Assembly (NCBI RefSeq): GCF_020707215.1
Contig: NZ_JAJFET010000001.1
Location: 1,113,063-1,177,062, forward strand
Length of the DNA: 64,000 nucleotides
From: Sphingomonas sp. PL-96
GTDB lineage: Bacteria > Pseudomonadota > Alphaproteobacteria > Sphingomonadales > Sphingomonadaceae
Direction: 5' to 3'
The notes beneath the pieces are model-generated. The model was not told the DNA's origin, did not search any database, and saw only the letters and a list, made by a program, of their open reading frames with translations. Below are positions 27,249-36,006 of this stretch, in pieces (the stretch's first letter is position 1; the number at the start of each line of letters is the position of its first letter). The translations under genes and the position numbers were made by a program.

Positions 27249-28175
27249 TTAGTGGCGGACCTTGTGGAGGATCGTCGCGATGATCGCGCCGACCGCCACG
27301 CCCAGCACGCCGGACAGCAGCGCCGTCACCAGCCACGCCACGACGCTGCCCAGCGGCATGGCGTGGTGGACGCTCTCCGACAGGTGATGCACGAATTGCG
27401 CAGGGGCCGCGAACCCGAGCACCTCGGCGCCGTGCAGCAGGATGCCGCCGCCGACCCACAGCATCGCGGCGGTGCCGACCACCGACAGGACCTGCATGAT
27501 CACCGGCATGCTCTTGACCATGCCGCGGCCGAGCGTGCGCACGAAGCTTGAGGAGCGCTGCGCGAGGTGCAGCCCGATGTCGTCGAGCTTCACGATCAAG
27601 GCCACCACGCCGTAGACGCCGATGGTGATCGCCAGGCCGACCAGGATCAGCACCAATGCCTGGTTGAGGATCGGCGCGTCCGCCACATCGGCCAGCGCAA
27701 TCGCCATGATCTCGGCGGAAAGGATCAGGTCGGTGCGTACTGCGTCGCCCACCTTTGCCTTTTCAAGCGCCGCAGCATCGACCGGGGTTTCCTCGACGGG
27801 CGTTGCCCCGTGATGCTCGCCCTTCACGGCGGCGAGTACCTTTTCAGCACCCTCGAAGCACAGGAACGCGCCGCCCACCATCAGCAATGGCGTGATCGCC
27901 CAGGGCGCAAAGGCACTCAGCAACAAGGCAGCGGGAAGCAGGATCAGCAGCTTGTTGCGCACGGAGCCGAGCGCGATCTTGGCGATGATCGGCAGTTCGC
28001 GCTGCGGCGTCAGCCCCGTCACATAGCGCGGCGTCACGGCGGCGTCATCGACGACTACGCCCAGCGCCTTGGATCCCGCCTTCCCAGCGGCGGCCCCGAC
28101 GTCGTCCAGGGAAGCGGCTGCCAGCTTGGTCAGGCCGGCGATGTCGTCAAGAAGGGCAACCAGTCCACCGGGCAT
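27249..28175 (-). CDS. DUF808 (YedI-like) inner-membrane protein
   Basis: A 308-residue protein of the DUF808 family. The start MPGGLVALLDDIAGLTKLAAASLDD and the segment VVDDAAVTPRYVTGLTPQRELPII are characteristic. They are followed by about six hydrophobic helices (LLILLPAALLLSAFAPWAI, QALVLILVGLAITIGVYGVV, VVAWLVTALLSGVLGVAVG and others). Function is not established in any organism. It is downstream of, and on the same strand as, the two-component genes, with a 54-bp gap. Confidence 0.85.
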   Translation of the reverse strand: MPGGLVALLDDIAGLTKLAAASLDDVGAAAGKAGSKALGVVVDDAAVTPRYVTGLTPQRELPIIAKIALGSVRNKLLILLPAALLLSAFAPWAITPLLMVGGAFLCFEGAEKVLAAVKGEHHGATPVEETPVDAAALEKAKVGDAVRTDLILSAEIMAIALADVADAPILNQALVLILVGLAITIGVYGVVALIVKLDDIGLHLAQRSSSFVRTLGRGMVKSMPVIMQVLSVVGTAAMLWVGGGILLHGAEVLGFAAPAQFVHHLSESVHHAMPLGSVVAWLVTALLSGVLGVAVGAIIATILHKVRH

Positions 28176-28229
28176 GTGCTCACCTGTAGCAAGAGGAAAC
28201 TCGTGCCTTGCCGGGGAAGTGTTGCTGGC

Positions 28230-29537
28230 TCAAGTACGCGCTTGTGATCGGCGGAAGCTAGAGAGGTCGATCCCGTGGCGCTGGACCTTGGAGTAAAAGG
28301 TCTTGCGGGGCAGCCCCAGCAGCTCGATTGCGCGGACGACCTCCCCGCGTGTCTCCGTAAGCACGTCGCACATCACCCGCTTCTCGAACTCCGCCACGCG
28401 CTCGGGAAGCGTGGCTGCGTCTGGGGTGCTGGACAAAGGCGCGGCGCGTGCATCGAGCCCGATCAGGCAGCGGTCGGCGAAATGGGACAGCTCCCGCACG
28501 TTCCCCGGCCAACGATGCTCGCTGAGATGGCGGCGGACTTCGGCCGTGAGCGGCGGCACCGGCATGCGAAGCCGCGCCGCTGCTGCGTCCAGCAGGTGCG
28601 CGAACAGCAGCGGTACGTCCTCAAGCCGCTCCCGCAGCGGCGGCACGCGCAGCTGGACGCCCGCAAGGCGATAGAAGAGCGCCGGCTCGATCGCACCCGG
28701 GGCCACCCCGTCCCCGCCGGTCGAGACGACACGCACGTCCAGCGGTATGGGCTCGCGTCCGCCGACCGGCCGCACCTGCCGCTCCTCGACGATCTGGGTG
28801 AGGCGCGCCTGGAGCATCGGCGACGCGCGATCGACGTCATCCAGAAACAGGGTACCGCGGTGCGCCGTGAGGATACGGCTGTCGCTGCTCCCCAGTTCGC
28901 TGCCGATCAACGCGTCCGGCAGCGCCGCGCAGGCGATGGGCACGAAGCGATGGCGCGCGCGAGCGCCGCTGGAGTGCAGGAGCCGCGCCACGAGTTCCTT
29001 GCCCGTGCCCGTCTCCCCTTCCACGAACACGTCGATCTGCGCGTTTGCCAGCGCCGCGATCGTCTCTCGCAATCGTTCGATTGCAGGCGATCTTCCGATC
29101 AGCGGCGAGGCCTCCGGTGCCGCGACCAGCGCGCGCAGACGACGGTTCTCGAGCGCCAGGCTGCGGGAAGCCGCAGCCCGCGTCACCGCCGCGAGCAGCG
29201 CATCCGGATCAAACGGCTTGGTCAGGAAGTCCCAGGCCCCGTGCTTGAGCGCGTCGACGGCCATGGCAACGTCGCCGTGGCCGGTCATCAGGATCACCGG
29301 CAGCGTCGAGTCCGCCGATCGCAACCGCCGGAACAACTCGATGCCCGATATGCGCGGCATGCGCACGTCGCTGACCACAACACCCGGAAAGTCCGGTCCG
29401 ATCACAGCCAGCGCCGGCTCCGCCGCCTCGAACGGCCGCACGACGAAATCGGCCAGTTCCAGGATCTGGGTGATCGAAGTGCGCAGGTCAGCATCGTCTT
29501 CGACCAGCGCGACCGTGCGGATCGCTTCCGCGTTCAT
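28230..29537 (-). CDS. DctD-like NtrC-family response regulator lacking the GAFTGA loop
   Basis: A 435-residue regulator. The receiver domain has its phosphoacceptor at D57 (VVVSDVRMP) and a lysine in FLTKPF. The AAA+ domain keeps Walker A (GETGTGKE, 174-181), Walker B (TLFLDD, 229-234) and PPLRER. A Fis-type helix-turn-helix is at the C-terminus (RAIELLGLPRKTFYSKVQRH). Between SEL (213-215) and RGTLFLDD, where family members have about 25 residues including GAFTGA, only about 13 are present and GAFTGA is gone. That loop contacts sigma-54, so this protein probably does not activate sigma-54 promoters. It may work with the housekeeping polymerase, as reported for Rhodobacter NtrC, or repress. 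ATGA coupling joins it to the kinase. Confidence 0.85.
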   Translation of the reverse strand: MNAEAIRTVALVEDDADLRTSITQILELADFVVRPFEAAEPALAVIGPDFPGVVVSDVRMPRISGIELFRRLRSADSTLPVILMTGHGDVAMAVDALKHGAWDFLTKPFDPDALLAAVTRAAASRSLALENRRLRALVAAPEASPLIGRSPAIERLRETIAALANAQIDVFVEGETGTGKELVARLLHSSGARARHRFVPIACAALPDALIGSELGSSDSRILTAHRGTLFLDDVDRASPMLQARLTQIVEERQVRPVGGREPIPLDVRVVSTGGDGVAPGAIEPALFYRLAGVQLRVPPLRERLEDVPLLFAHLLDAAAARLRMPVPPLTAEVRRHLSEHRWPGNVRELSHFADRCLIGLDARAAPLSSTPDAATLPERVAEFEKRVMCDVLTETRGEVVRAIELLGLPRKTFYSKVQRHGIDLSSFRRSQART

Positions 29538-31282
29538 GCCGCGGCCCTTCGCAACCGGACCTGGAACCAGGCGCCGCCCGAAGAAGGCATCAGGTGCAAA
29601 CTCCCGCCCATGTCGATCATGATGTCCTGCGCGATCACGAGCCCGAGCCCAAGTCCGGCGGTGCGGCTCGTCACAAAGGGGGTGAAGATGCGCTCCGCAA
29701 TCGCCGGGTCCACCCCGGCGCCGTTATCGCGCACATCGATCCGGACGCAGTCGTGCGCGGTGTCGAGGTCGAGCGTGATCCTGGGATCGACCACGCTTCC
29801 GGTCGCATCCAACGCGTTCTGGAGCAGGTTGATCAGCACCTGCTCCACTCGTACCGGATCGCCGAGCACCGTCAGGTCCGGCGGCACCGTCGGACGCACG
29901 AACGTCACTCCCGACAATCGCTCGCGCAGGATCAGCATGGCGCCGTCGATCGATCGCGCCAGCGGCATCGGCGCAACCGGCCCGCTCGCCTTGCGGGCGA
30001 AGCCGCGAAGCTCGGCGGTGACCGCCCCGACCCGCTCGGTCAGCCGCTCGATCTCGGTGAGGTTCGTGTCCGCATCCGTAAAGCGGCCGCGCGCGATGAA
30101 GGCGCGACCGGCACGCGCATAATTCCGGATCGCGGCGATCGGCTGGGCGGTCTCATGCGCAACGCTGGCGGTGACCTGACCCAGAGTAGCCAGTCGGTTG
30201 GCCTGGCGCAGCTCTTCCCGCAGAACCTCGGCCTGTGCTTCGGTCTCTGCGCGCTCCTCGATCTCCCGGCGCAGCGCCGCGGTCCGAGCCTCCACCAGTT
30301 CAGCAAGCTCCGCCGCCCGGGCTTTCGCCGCACCAGCGGCTTCGGTCCCGCGGCGCGCCCGCTCGCGAAGGATCCAGCCAAGCGTCACAAGCACCAGGGC
30401 AGCAAAGAGCGCGGCGGCCTGCGCGCCGCGGGTTTCCCCCACCACACTGCGCGTGGGCATCAGCAGCGACAAGCGCCAGCCACCTGCCTGCGGTGGCAGG
30501 CGCACGGCGAGGTACCGCTCGCCATTCACGAAGACGGAGGGCAACCCGGCCCGTCGGTTTGCGACAGGGACCGGCAGGGGCGCCAATGTGTGCGGGCCGA
30601 GCCGCATCTCCCTGCGAATGCGCTGCGCGGCGGCCGGTTCGATCACGTGCGTGGTGCGGAACCGCCATGCCGACTGGCTGGTCACCAGGATCACCCCTTC
30701 GCCATCGGCCACGAAGGCGATGCCGCCGGCTCGTGCCCATCCGCGTTCCAATGCGTCGAACTCGACCTTGACGACGACGAACCCGCCGCCGGCGACCCGC
30801 CGGGAAAGGTACAGGCCCGGCTTGTGACTGACCGTGCCAAGTGCAAACTGCCGATACGCACCGCGGTCCCGTGCTTCCTGGTAATAGCTCCGGAAACCAT
30901 AGTCTTGCCCGACGAAGCTCTGGGGCGATCTCCAGTTGCTGGCAGCCAAAGCGACGCCGTCCAGCCCGAGCACATAGATGGTTGCAGCACCTGCCTCCAC
31001 GGCCAGCGCTTCGAGCTTGCGGTTGAGCGCTCGCAGTGCGGCCGGATCCCGCCGCATCGCTGCCGGCAGCAGCGCGTCGTCCGACAGCGCAAGCGGCAAC
31101 AACTGAAATCGCTGCAGCTCACTCGTCAACAGAGCCTGGCGCAGCTGCGCCGCGGCGTGCGCCTCATGCCGCAACCTGCCCCACGCATTGCGCTCGGCCA
31201 TCTGTCCGGCGATCCACGCAGCGAGCAGCGGTAGCGCCAGGGCCAGCAGAATCCAGGCTAAGGATCGGGTCCGCGATGCCAT
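29534..31282 (-). CDS. DctB-like C4-dicarboxylate sensor histidine kinase
   Basis: A 582-residue inner-membrane sensor. Two transmembrane helices (about 8-28 and 283-304) bracket a periplasmic double-Cache domain with SPQSFVGQDYGFRSYYQEA, a pattern typical of dicarboxylate-binding DctB. A coiled-coil linker (about 310-365) leads to the H-box with H376 (SVAHETAQPIAAIRNYA), then N, G1 and G2 boxes (LINLLQNALDA, VRDNGAG, GLGLGLVIA). It would phosphorylate the coupled DctD-like regulator in response to succinate, malate or fumarate. It is divergent from the symporter gene, which it presumably controls. Confidence 0.88.
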   Translation of the reverse strand: MASRTRSLAWILLALALPLLAAWIAGQMAERNAWGRLRHEAHAAAQLRQALLTSELQRFQLLPLALSDDALLPAAMRRDPAALRALNRKLEALAVEAGAATIYVLGLDGVALAASNWRSPQSFVGQDYGFRSYYQEARDRGAYRQFALGTVSHKPGLYLSRRVAGGGFVVVKVEFDALERGWARAGGIAFVADGEGVILVTSQSAWRFRTTHVIEPAAAQRIRREMRLGPHTLAPLPVPVANRRAGLPSVFVNGERYLAVRLPPQAGGWRLSLLMPTRSVVGETRGAQAAALFAALVLVTLGWILRERARRGTEAAGAAKARAAELAELVEARTAALRREIEERAETEAQAEVLREELRQANRLATLGQVTASVAHETAQPIAAIRNYARAGRAFIARGRFTDADTNLTEIERLTERVGAVTAELRGFARKASGPVAPMPLARSIDGAMLILRERLSGVTFVRPTVPPDLTVLGDPVRVEQVLINLLQNALDATGSVVDPRITLDLDTAHDCVRIDVRDNGAGVDPAIAERIFTPFVTSRTAGLGLGLVIAQDIMIDMGGSLHLMPSSGGAWFQVRLRRAAA

Positions 31283-31527
31283 GGTCGCTTCTACCGGAGC
31301 GTTGCCGAATGGGCAAGAAACGGCACAAACGGCGCAGCCATCGTGTCACCAGCGGCACGTACAACCTAATTACCTACATCAGGCGTATTCCGTAAGTGTT
31401 TGTGATACGGACCTTCTCCCAGCTTCCCGCACTTAGCATTGGGGAATGGCTCGACATGCGTCAGATGAAGGGTGCGCGTACCGCACTTGCAGATGCGGCC
31501 GTCGCAACGAGGATGAAAGGTCACCCA

Positions 31528-32865
31528 ATGCTGCCAGCCCCCGCCCCCGGTGAGTCGACCCCGCTCGCAGTCCCGCCCTGGTATCGGCACCTCTATGTCC
31601 AGGTGCTGGTTGCGATCGTCGCAGGCGTCCTGCTCGGCCACTTCTATCCGGAAACCGGTGCGGCGCTGAAGCCGCTGGGCGACGCCTTCATCAAGCTGGT
31701 GAAGATGGTGATTGCGCCCGTCATCTTCCTGACGATCGTCACGGGCATCGCGGGCATGCGCGACCTGGCGTCGGTCGGCCGCGTCGCGGGCAAGGCCTTT
31801 GCCTATTTCCTCTTCTTTTCCACCCTGGCGCTGATCGTCGGGCTGATCGTCGCCAATGTCATCCAGCCAGGCGCCGGCCTCAACATCGATCCGGCCACGC
31901 TGGATGCGTCCAAGGTCGCGAGCTACGCGGAAAAGGCGCATGAGACGACGCTCACCGGGTTCCTGGTCGGCGTAATCCCGGACACTGTCTTTTCGGCGAT
32001 GACCGAAGGCAACATCCTGCAGGTGCTGTTCGTCGCCATCCTGTTCGGCGTCAGCCTGGCGATGATCGGCGAGCGCGGCGAAGGCATTCTCGACCTGCTC
32101 AACCAGTTCTCGACCGCCTTCTTCAAGCTTGTGGCCCTCGTCATGAAGGCGGCGCCGATCGGCGCATTTGGCGCGATGGCGTTCACGATCGGGGCCTATG
32201 GCGTCGGTACGCTTGCCAACCTCGCGATGCTGGTGGGCACCTTCTACCTGACTTCGCTGCTGTTCGTGTTCGGCGTCCTGGGCATTGTCGCCCGGCTGTG
32301 CGGCTTCTCGATCTTACGCCTGGTCGGCTATCTCAAGACCGAGCTGCTGCTGGTGCTCGGCACCTCCTCATCCGAAAGCGCGCTTCCAGCGCTGATCGAG
32401 AAGATGGAGCGCGCCGGCTGCCCCAAGTCGGTGGTCGGCCTGGTCGTCCCGACCGGTTATTCGTTCAACCTGGACGGCACCAACATCTACATGACGCTGG
32501 CCGCACTCTTCATTGCCCAGGCGACGGGCGTTCACCTTTCGCTGGGCGAGCAGCTGCTGCTGCTGGGCGTTGCGATGCTGTCGTCCAAGGGGGCAGCCGG
32601 CGTCACGGGCGCGGGCTTCATCACCCTCGCCGCCACGCTGTCGATCGTGCCGTCGGTGCCGGTCGCCGGCATGGCGCTGATCCTGGGCGTCGACCGCTTC
32701 ATGAGCGAGTGCCGCAGCCTGACCAACTTCATCGGCAATGCCGTGGCGACGGTCGTGGTCTCCCGCTGGGAAGGCGCGCTCGACCGCGAGCGATTCAACG
32801 CGGCGCTGCGGGGTGAGATGCCGCGGGTTGACGAAGTCGCGCCTGAGGCCATCCCCGCCCAGTAA
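31528..32865 (+). CDS. dctA: C4-dicarboxylate:cation symporter
   Basis: A 445-residue DAACS-family carrier that imports succinate, fumarate and malate with protons or sodium. I chose the ATG at 31528, which AAAGG precedes by eight bases; an ATG at 31513 is possible. Family marks are the first helix ([20 protein letters not shown]), [21 protein letters not shown], the serine-rich hairpin [12 protein letters not shown] and the helix 7-8 motif [19 protein letters not shown]. It is divergent from the dctB/dctD-like pair across a 245-bp spacer that presumably holds the regulator's sites. I found no convincing -24/-12 promoter there. The outer-membrane channel gene follows 56 bp downstream. Confidence 0.92.
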   Translation: MLPAPAPGESTPLAVPPWYRHLYVQVLVAIVAGVLLGHFYPETGAALKPLGDAFIKLVKMVIAPVIFLTIVTGIAGMRDLASVGRVAGKAFAYFLFFSTLALIVGLIVANVIQPGAGLNIDPATLDASKVASYAEKAHETTLTGFLVGVIPDTVFSAMTEGNILQVLFVAILFGVSLAMIGERGEGILDLLNQFSTAFFKLVALVMKAAPIGAFGAMAFTIGAYGVGTLANLAMLVGTFYLTSLLFVFGVLGIVARLCGFSILRLVGYLKTELLLVLGTSSSESALPALIEKMERAGCPKSVVGLVVPTGYSFNLDGTNIYMTLAALFIAQATGVHLSLGEQLLLLGVAMLSSKGAAGVTGAGFITLAATLSIVPSVPVAGMALILGVDRFMSECRSLTNFIGNAVATVVVSRWEGALDRERFNAALRGEMPRVDEVAPEAIPAQ

Positions 32866-32921
32866 GCCGGGCCGGGTTCCGCCCCGCGCACCCACCACCT
32901 TTACCGTTGTTGGAACCGATC

Positions 32922-34421
32922 ATGACCAGCCTGCTGCGGCGCACTCTGTGCGCTGCCCCCCTTGCGTCCGTCCTGACACTCCTTCCCGCGGCTGCGCAGG
33001 CGCAAACCAGCGTCGCGCCCAAGGAGGAGACTCAGGCTCCTGCCCCCGCGACCCCGGTCGCGAACAGCTATCCCTCGGCCGCCGCGGGCGACGGCGCCAC
33101 GAGCGCCGGCTATAATCTTTCCCGTTGGGCCGAGGACTGGCGCGGCATGTGCGATCCGGCCAAGCGCGACGATCCGATCGACCGGTTGAAGTGCCTGCCG
33201 CTCGACAGCGACGGCGATGTCTATCTGACGCTGTCGGGCGAACTGCGCCTGCGCGTCAACGAGACCACCAACCCAAATTTGCGCGAAAGCGGTGCGCAGC
33301 GCCAGGACATCAACCGCATCGTCGCCGGCGCGGACCTGCACGTCGGACCGCACTTCCGGGCTTTCGGTGAGATCGCGCATGGCGGCCTTGCCGGACGCAA
33401 TCTCGGCACCATCGCTGGTACGATGCGCAACGATCTTGTCGTCCAGCAGGCCTTTGTCGAAGGCGATGCGACGGTCGCAGGAGCCGACGTTGGCGTACGC
33501 TATGGCCGGCAGGAGTTCACCGACGGACCCAACCTGCTGACCTCCCAGCGCGACAACAACACCATCCGCTTCGTCCTGAACGGTACGCGGGCCTGGGTGC
33601 GCGGCAAGGGCGTGCGCGCCGACGTCTTCGACTATAAGCTCACCAGCCTCGGGACCGAGGGCACTGACGACGATCGGGTCGACGATGGCCGCCGCTTCTC
33701 CGGCGCCACCTTTGGCGTGGTGCTGCCGCCGGTGGTCGACGGCGCCAAGCTCTATTTCGACCCGTTCTTCTGGCGCCTGCGCAACGACACGGCATCCTGG
33801 GGCGGCGTCACCGCGCGGGAGGTGCGCCACTATCAGGGCGCGCATCTGTGGGGCGATGCCGGCCCGCTGACGCTCGACTGGACGGTCAACCACCAGGGCG
33901 GCAGCTTCGGCAACCGCGACATCGACGCCTGGCAGGTGCTGCTCGCCCAGACCTACCGCATCGGCGGGAAGGACGGGCCGCGCGTCGGCTTCCACTTCGA
34001 CTATGCAAGCGGCGGCGGCGCGTATGACGAGGGCAAGCTCAGCAACTCGCTCGCTCCGTTCGGCAACAACGTCTATTACAGCTACCAGCTGGCGCTGACG
34101 CCGACCAACCTGGTCGCGCTTGCGCCCAACGTCACCTTTGCGCCCGTCAAGAAGCTGCGGCTGACGGCCGAGTATCAGCTGAGCTGGCGCGACAGCGCGT
34201 CCGACGCGGTGTACCGCGCGAACGGAACCGCCTTCTCTGGAACGGAAGTCGTCGGCGGGCACAAGATCGGCGACGTTGCCCGGTTGCAGGCGATCTACAC
34301 GGTGAGCCCGCGTGTCTCGCTGACAGGCCGCTACGAGCATCTGTCGGCCGGTCCGGTGCTGACGCGCGCCGGCTATACCGACTCCGACTTTCTGGCAGGC
34401 TGGATCAGCTTCCGCTTCTGA
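32922..34421 (+). CDS. outer-membrane beta-barrel channel, alginate-export (AlgE-like) family
   Basis: A 499-residue exported protein with a signal peptide (LASVLTLLPAAAQAQ). A predicted barrel of about 18 strands has alternating hydrophobic residues and ends in WISFRF, a C-terminal aromatic as expected for Bam substrates. The N-terminal LSGELRLRVNETTNP and the GRQEF segment fit the alginate-export family (Pfam Alginate_exp). That family also includes general anion or substrate channels, so alginate is not implied. Its place directly after dctA on the same strand suggests it lets dicarboxylates across the outer membrane. A strong terminator follows. Confidence 0.8.
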   Translation: MTSLLRRTLCAAPLASVLTLLPAAAQAQTSVAPKEETQAPAPATPVANSYPSAAAGDGATSAGYNLSRWAEDWRGMCDPAKRDDPIDRLKCLPLDSDGDVYLTLSGELRLRVNETTNPNLRESGAQRQDINRIVAGADLHVGPHFRAFGEIAHGGLAGRNLGTIAGTMRNDLVVQQAFVEGDATVAGADVGVRYGRQEFTDGPNLLTSQRDNNTIRFVLNGTRAWVRGKGVRADVFDYKLTSLGTEGTDDDRVDDGRRFSGATFGVVLPPVVDGAKLYFDPFFWRLRNDTASWGGVTAREVRHYQGAHLWGDAGPLTLDWTVNHQGGSFGNRDIDAWQVLLAQTYRIGGKDGPRVGFHFDYASGGGAYDEGKLSNSLAPFGNNVYYSYQLALTPTNLVALAPNVTFAPVKKLRLTAEYQLSWRDSASDAVYRANGTAFSGTEVVGGHKIGDVARLQAIYTVSPRVSLTGRYEHLSAGPVLTRAGYTDSDFLAGWISFRF

Positions 34422-34460
34422 GCCGCACGGATCGGGGAAGCCTCCCCTCCCGACACACGA

Positions 34461-34490
34461 ACGCCCGCCAGCTTCGCAGCTGGCGGGCGT
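34461..34490. terminator. bidirectional terminator
   Basis: A perfect 13-bp stem (ACGCCCGCCAGCT 34461-34473 with 34478-34490) closed by a TCGC tetraloop lies between the convergent channel gene and rpmE. Confidence 0.75.
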
Positions 34491-34533
34491 CGTAGTTCGT
34501 GGAGAAGGACGAAGCGGGTGAACCCGCCTCGAC

Positions 34534-34764
34534 TTACTTCTTGCCGAGGGTGAGGCCACCGAAACGCTTGTTGAAGCGTGCGACCTGGCCACCCGCATCC
34601 AGCAGGCGCTGGTTGCCACCGGTCCATGCCGGATGCGCCAGCGGATCGATGTCCAGCTGCATCGTGTCGCCTTCCTTGCCCCAGGTGGAGCGGGTCTCAA
34701 ACACGGTCCCGTCGGTCATCTGCACCTTGATGGTGTGATAGTCGGGATGGATATCATTCTTCAT
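34534..34764 (-). CDS. rpmE: 50S ribosomal protein L31
   Basis: A 76-residue ribosomal protein starting at ATG 34764, seven bases after [20 protein letters not shown] and the central [26 protein letters not shown] fit L31, with a C-terminal extension (RFNKRFGGL) typical of alphaproteobacteria. It has no cysteines, so it is a zinc-free form. Zinc-free forms are favoured under zinc limitation in organisms that carry both kinds. It is separated from fabZ upstream by a strong terminator and has its own hairpin-bearing leader. Confidence 0.92.
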   Translation of the reverse strand: MKNDIHPDYHTIKVQMTDGTVFETRSTWGKEGDTMQLDIDPLAHPAWTGGNQRLLDAGGQVARFNKRFGGLTLGKK

Positions 34765-34782
34765 CGTCAAGCTCCTGTGAAT

Positions 34783-34801
34783 GGCTGGTTTCCGACCAGC
34801 C
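34783..34801 (-). promoter_or_regulatory. stem-loop in the rpmE leader
   Basis: GGCTGGT (34783-34789) pairs with ACCAGCC (34795-34801) around a 5-nt loop. In the rpmE transcript this hairpin ends a few bases before the AGGAG ribosome-binding site, a good position to modulate translation or bind L31 itself. Confidence 0.4.
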
Positions 34802-34810
34802 GGAACGAAG

Positions 34811-34868
34811 CGGTGCCCCTACACGCTAGGGCGGCCCACCGCAAGCAGTGGGCCGCCCTGAGGCACCG
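34811..34868 (-). terminator. long hairpin terminator after fabZ
   Basis: A 12-bp inner stem (AGGGCGGCCCAC 34828-34839 with 34848-34859) sits within an outer CGGTGCC/GGCACCG pairing (34811-34817 with 34862-34868). It probably ends the long minus-strand envelope operon. Confidence 0.7.
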
Positions 34869-34882
34869 GAAACTGGGTGTGC

Positions 34883-35335
34883 TCAGGCGGAGGGCGGATC
34901 CGCGATCATGGCGGTGAACTCGCATTCCGTCGCGACTTCGCCATCGAGCAGTGCCTTGCCTGCGAACTTGCAGACGCGCGACCGCTTCTGGACGAACTCG
35001 ACCTGGAGCTTGAGCAGCACGCCTGGCTCCACGGGCTTGCGGAACTTCACGCCATCGATCGACATGAAGTAGACGAGCTTGCCCGAGCCGGCGAGGCCCA
35101 GGCTCTCGACCGCCAGCACGCCGGCGGCCTGTGCGAGCGCCTCGACCTGGAGAACGCCCGGCATGATCGGCCGGCCAGGGAAATGCCCCTGGAAGAACTC
35201 CTCGTTGATCGAAACCGCCTTGATCGCTGTGATGCGCTGGTCGACCACGAGTTCTTCTACCCGGTCGACCAGCAGCATCGGATAGCGGTGCGGCAGCGCC
35301 GCCATGATCCGCTTGATATCGTACGTCTGGGTCAT
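34883..35335 (-). CDS. fabZ: 3-hydroxyacyl-ACP dehydratase FabZ
   Basis: About 150 residues from the ATG at 35335; an ATG at 35353 directly after the ompH stop is possible. It dehydrates 3-hydroxyacyl-ACP in type II fatty acid synthesis. The hot-dog fold carries the catalytic H51 ([14 protein letters not shown]) and E65 ([11 protein letters not shown]), with [13 protein letters not shown] near the N-terminus. In most Gram-negatives lpxD precedes and lpxA follows fabZ. Here ompH precedes it and rpmE follows, so the lipid A genes are absent from the locus. Confidence 0.93.
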   Translation of the reverse strand: MTQTYDIKRIMAALPHRYPMLLVDRVEELVVDQRITAIKAVSINEEFFQGHFPGRPIMPGVLQVEALAQAAGVLAVESLGLAGSGKLVYFMSIDGVKFRKPVEPGVLLKLQVEFVQKRSRVCKFAGKALLDGEVATECEFTAMIADPPSA

Positions 35336-35355
35336 GGCACCGTCTGCCGCCATTC

Positions 35356-36006
35356 TCAGCGGCCCCGCGGCTTTGCTGCCGGTGCAGCAGGCGCGGCTGC
35401 GGGAGCTGCCGCACCCTGCTGCTGACCACCCGGCTGCCAACCGGCCGGCGGGGTGGTCTGCACGCTCGGCACCGAACGGTTGAGTTCGGCGATCAGATCA
35501 TTGGTGACCTGAGCAGCCGGCAGCGACTTCACGGTCGCGTCCGGGGGCAGGATCACCGACAGGCGGCGTGCAGTCATGACACGATCGAGCGCGGGCTCGA
35601 GCTGGCGCACGATCTGCTCGTTGACATAGGCCTGGGCCAGCTGAACCGGCGCGAGGATGCGGCCGAGTTCCTGCTGGGCGGCCTGCTCGCGCTGCTGGAT
35701 GCCCTGATACTGGGTCTGGAGCGCCTGCTGGTTGGCGTTGGGAGCGCGACGGGCCGCCTCGAACGCGTCGACCTGCGGCTTCAGCTCGGTCTGGATCGCG
35801 TTGCGGCGGGTGTTCGCCTGGTCGATCTGCGCCTTGTAGGTGGTCTGGATCTGGGTCATCGCGGTCGTGAATGCGTTGGAGCGGCGGACCGCTTCCTGCA
35901 GATCCACGACGCCCAGGCCAGCGACCTGCGCGAATGCCGGCGCTGCCGCCGACACGGAGGAAACGGTGACGAGTGCGGCGAGCGCCGCCTTGGTAAAGCT
36001 ACGCAT
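35356..36006 (-). CDS. OmpH/Skp-like periplasmic chaperone
   Basis: A 216-residue exported protein. The signal peptide ([24 protein letters not shown]) is followed by [17 protein letters not shown] and then long glutamine- and alanine-rich helices (about 50-120), as in the coiled-coil arms of Skp. Skp holds unfolded outer membrane proteins in the periplasm and delivers them to BamA, encoded directly upstream with a one-base TGATG overlap. The C-terminus is an extra proline-, glutamine- and alanine-rich tail of about 35 residues ([14 protein letters not shown] onward) beyond the E. coli Skp length, likely disordered. Confidence 0.87.
   Translation of the reverse strand: MRSFTKAALAALVTVSSVSAAAPAFAQVAGLGVVDLQEAVRRSNAFTTAMTQIQTTYKAQIDQANTRRNAIQTELKPQVDAFEAARRAPNANQQALQTQYQGIQQREQAAQQELGRILAPVQLAQAYVNEQIVRQLEPALDRVMTARRLSVILPPDATVKSLPAAQVTNDLIAELNRSVPSVQTTPPAGWQPGGQQQGAAAPAAAPAAPAAKPRGR

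Noticed and set aside
31321..31335. A sigma-54 promoter (CGGCACAAACGGCGC, GG-N10-GC) for dctA
   Set aside because: It keeps GG and GC at the right spacing but lacks the TTGC box, lies about 190 bp upstream, and the linked regulator has no GAFTGA loop.
34534..34764. rpmE as a degenerate gene because the L31 cysteines are missing
   Set aside because: Zinc-free L31 proteins are a normal form, and the rest of the sequence is well conserved.
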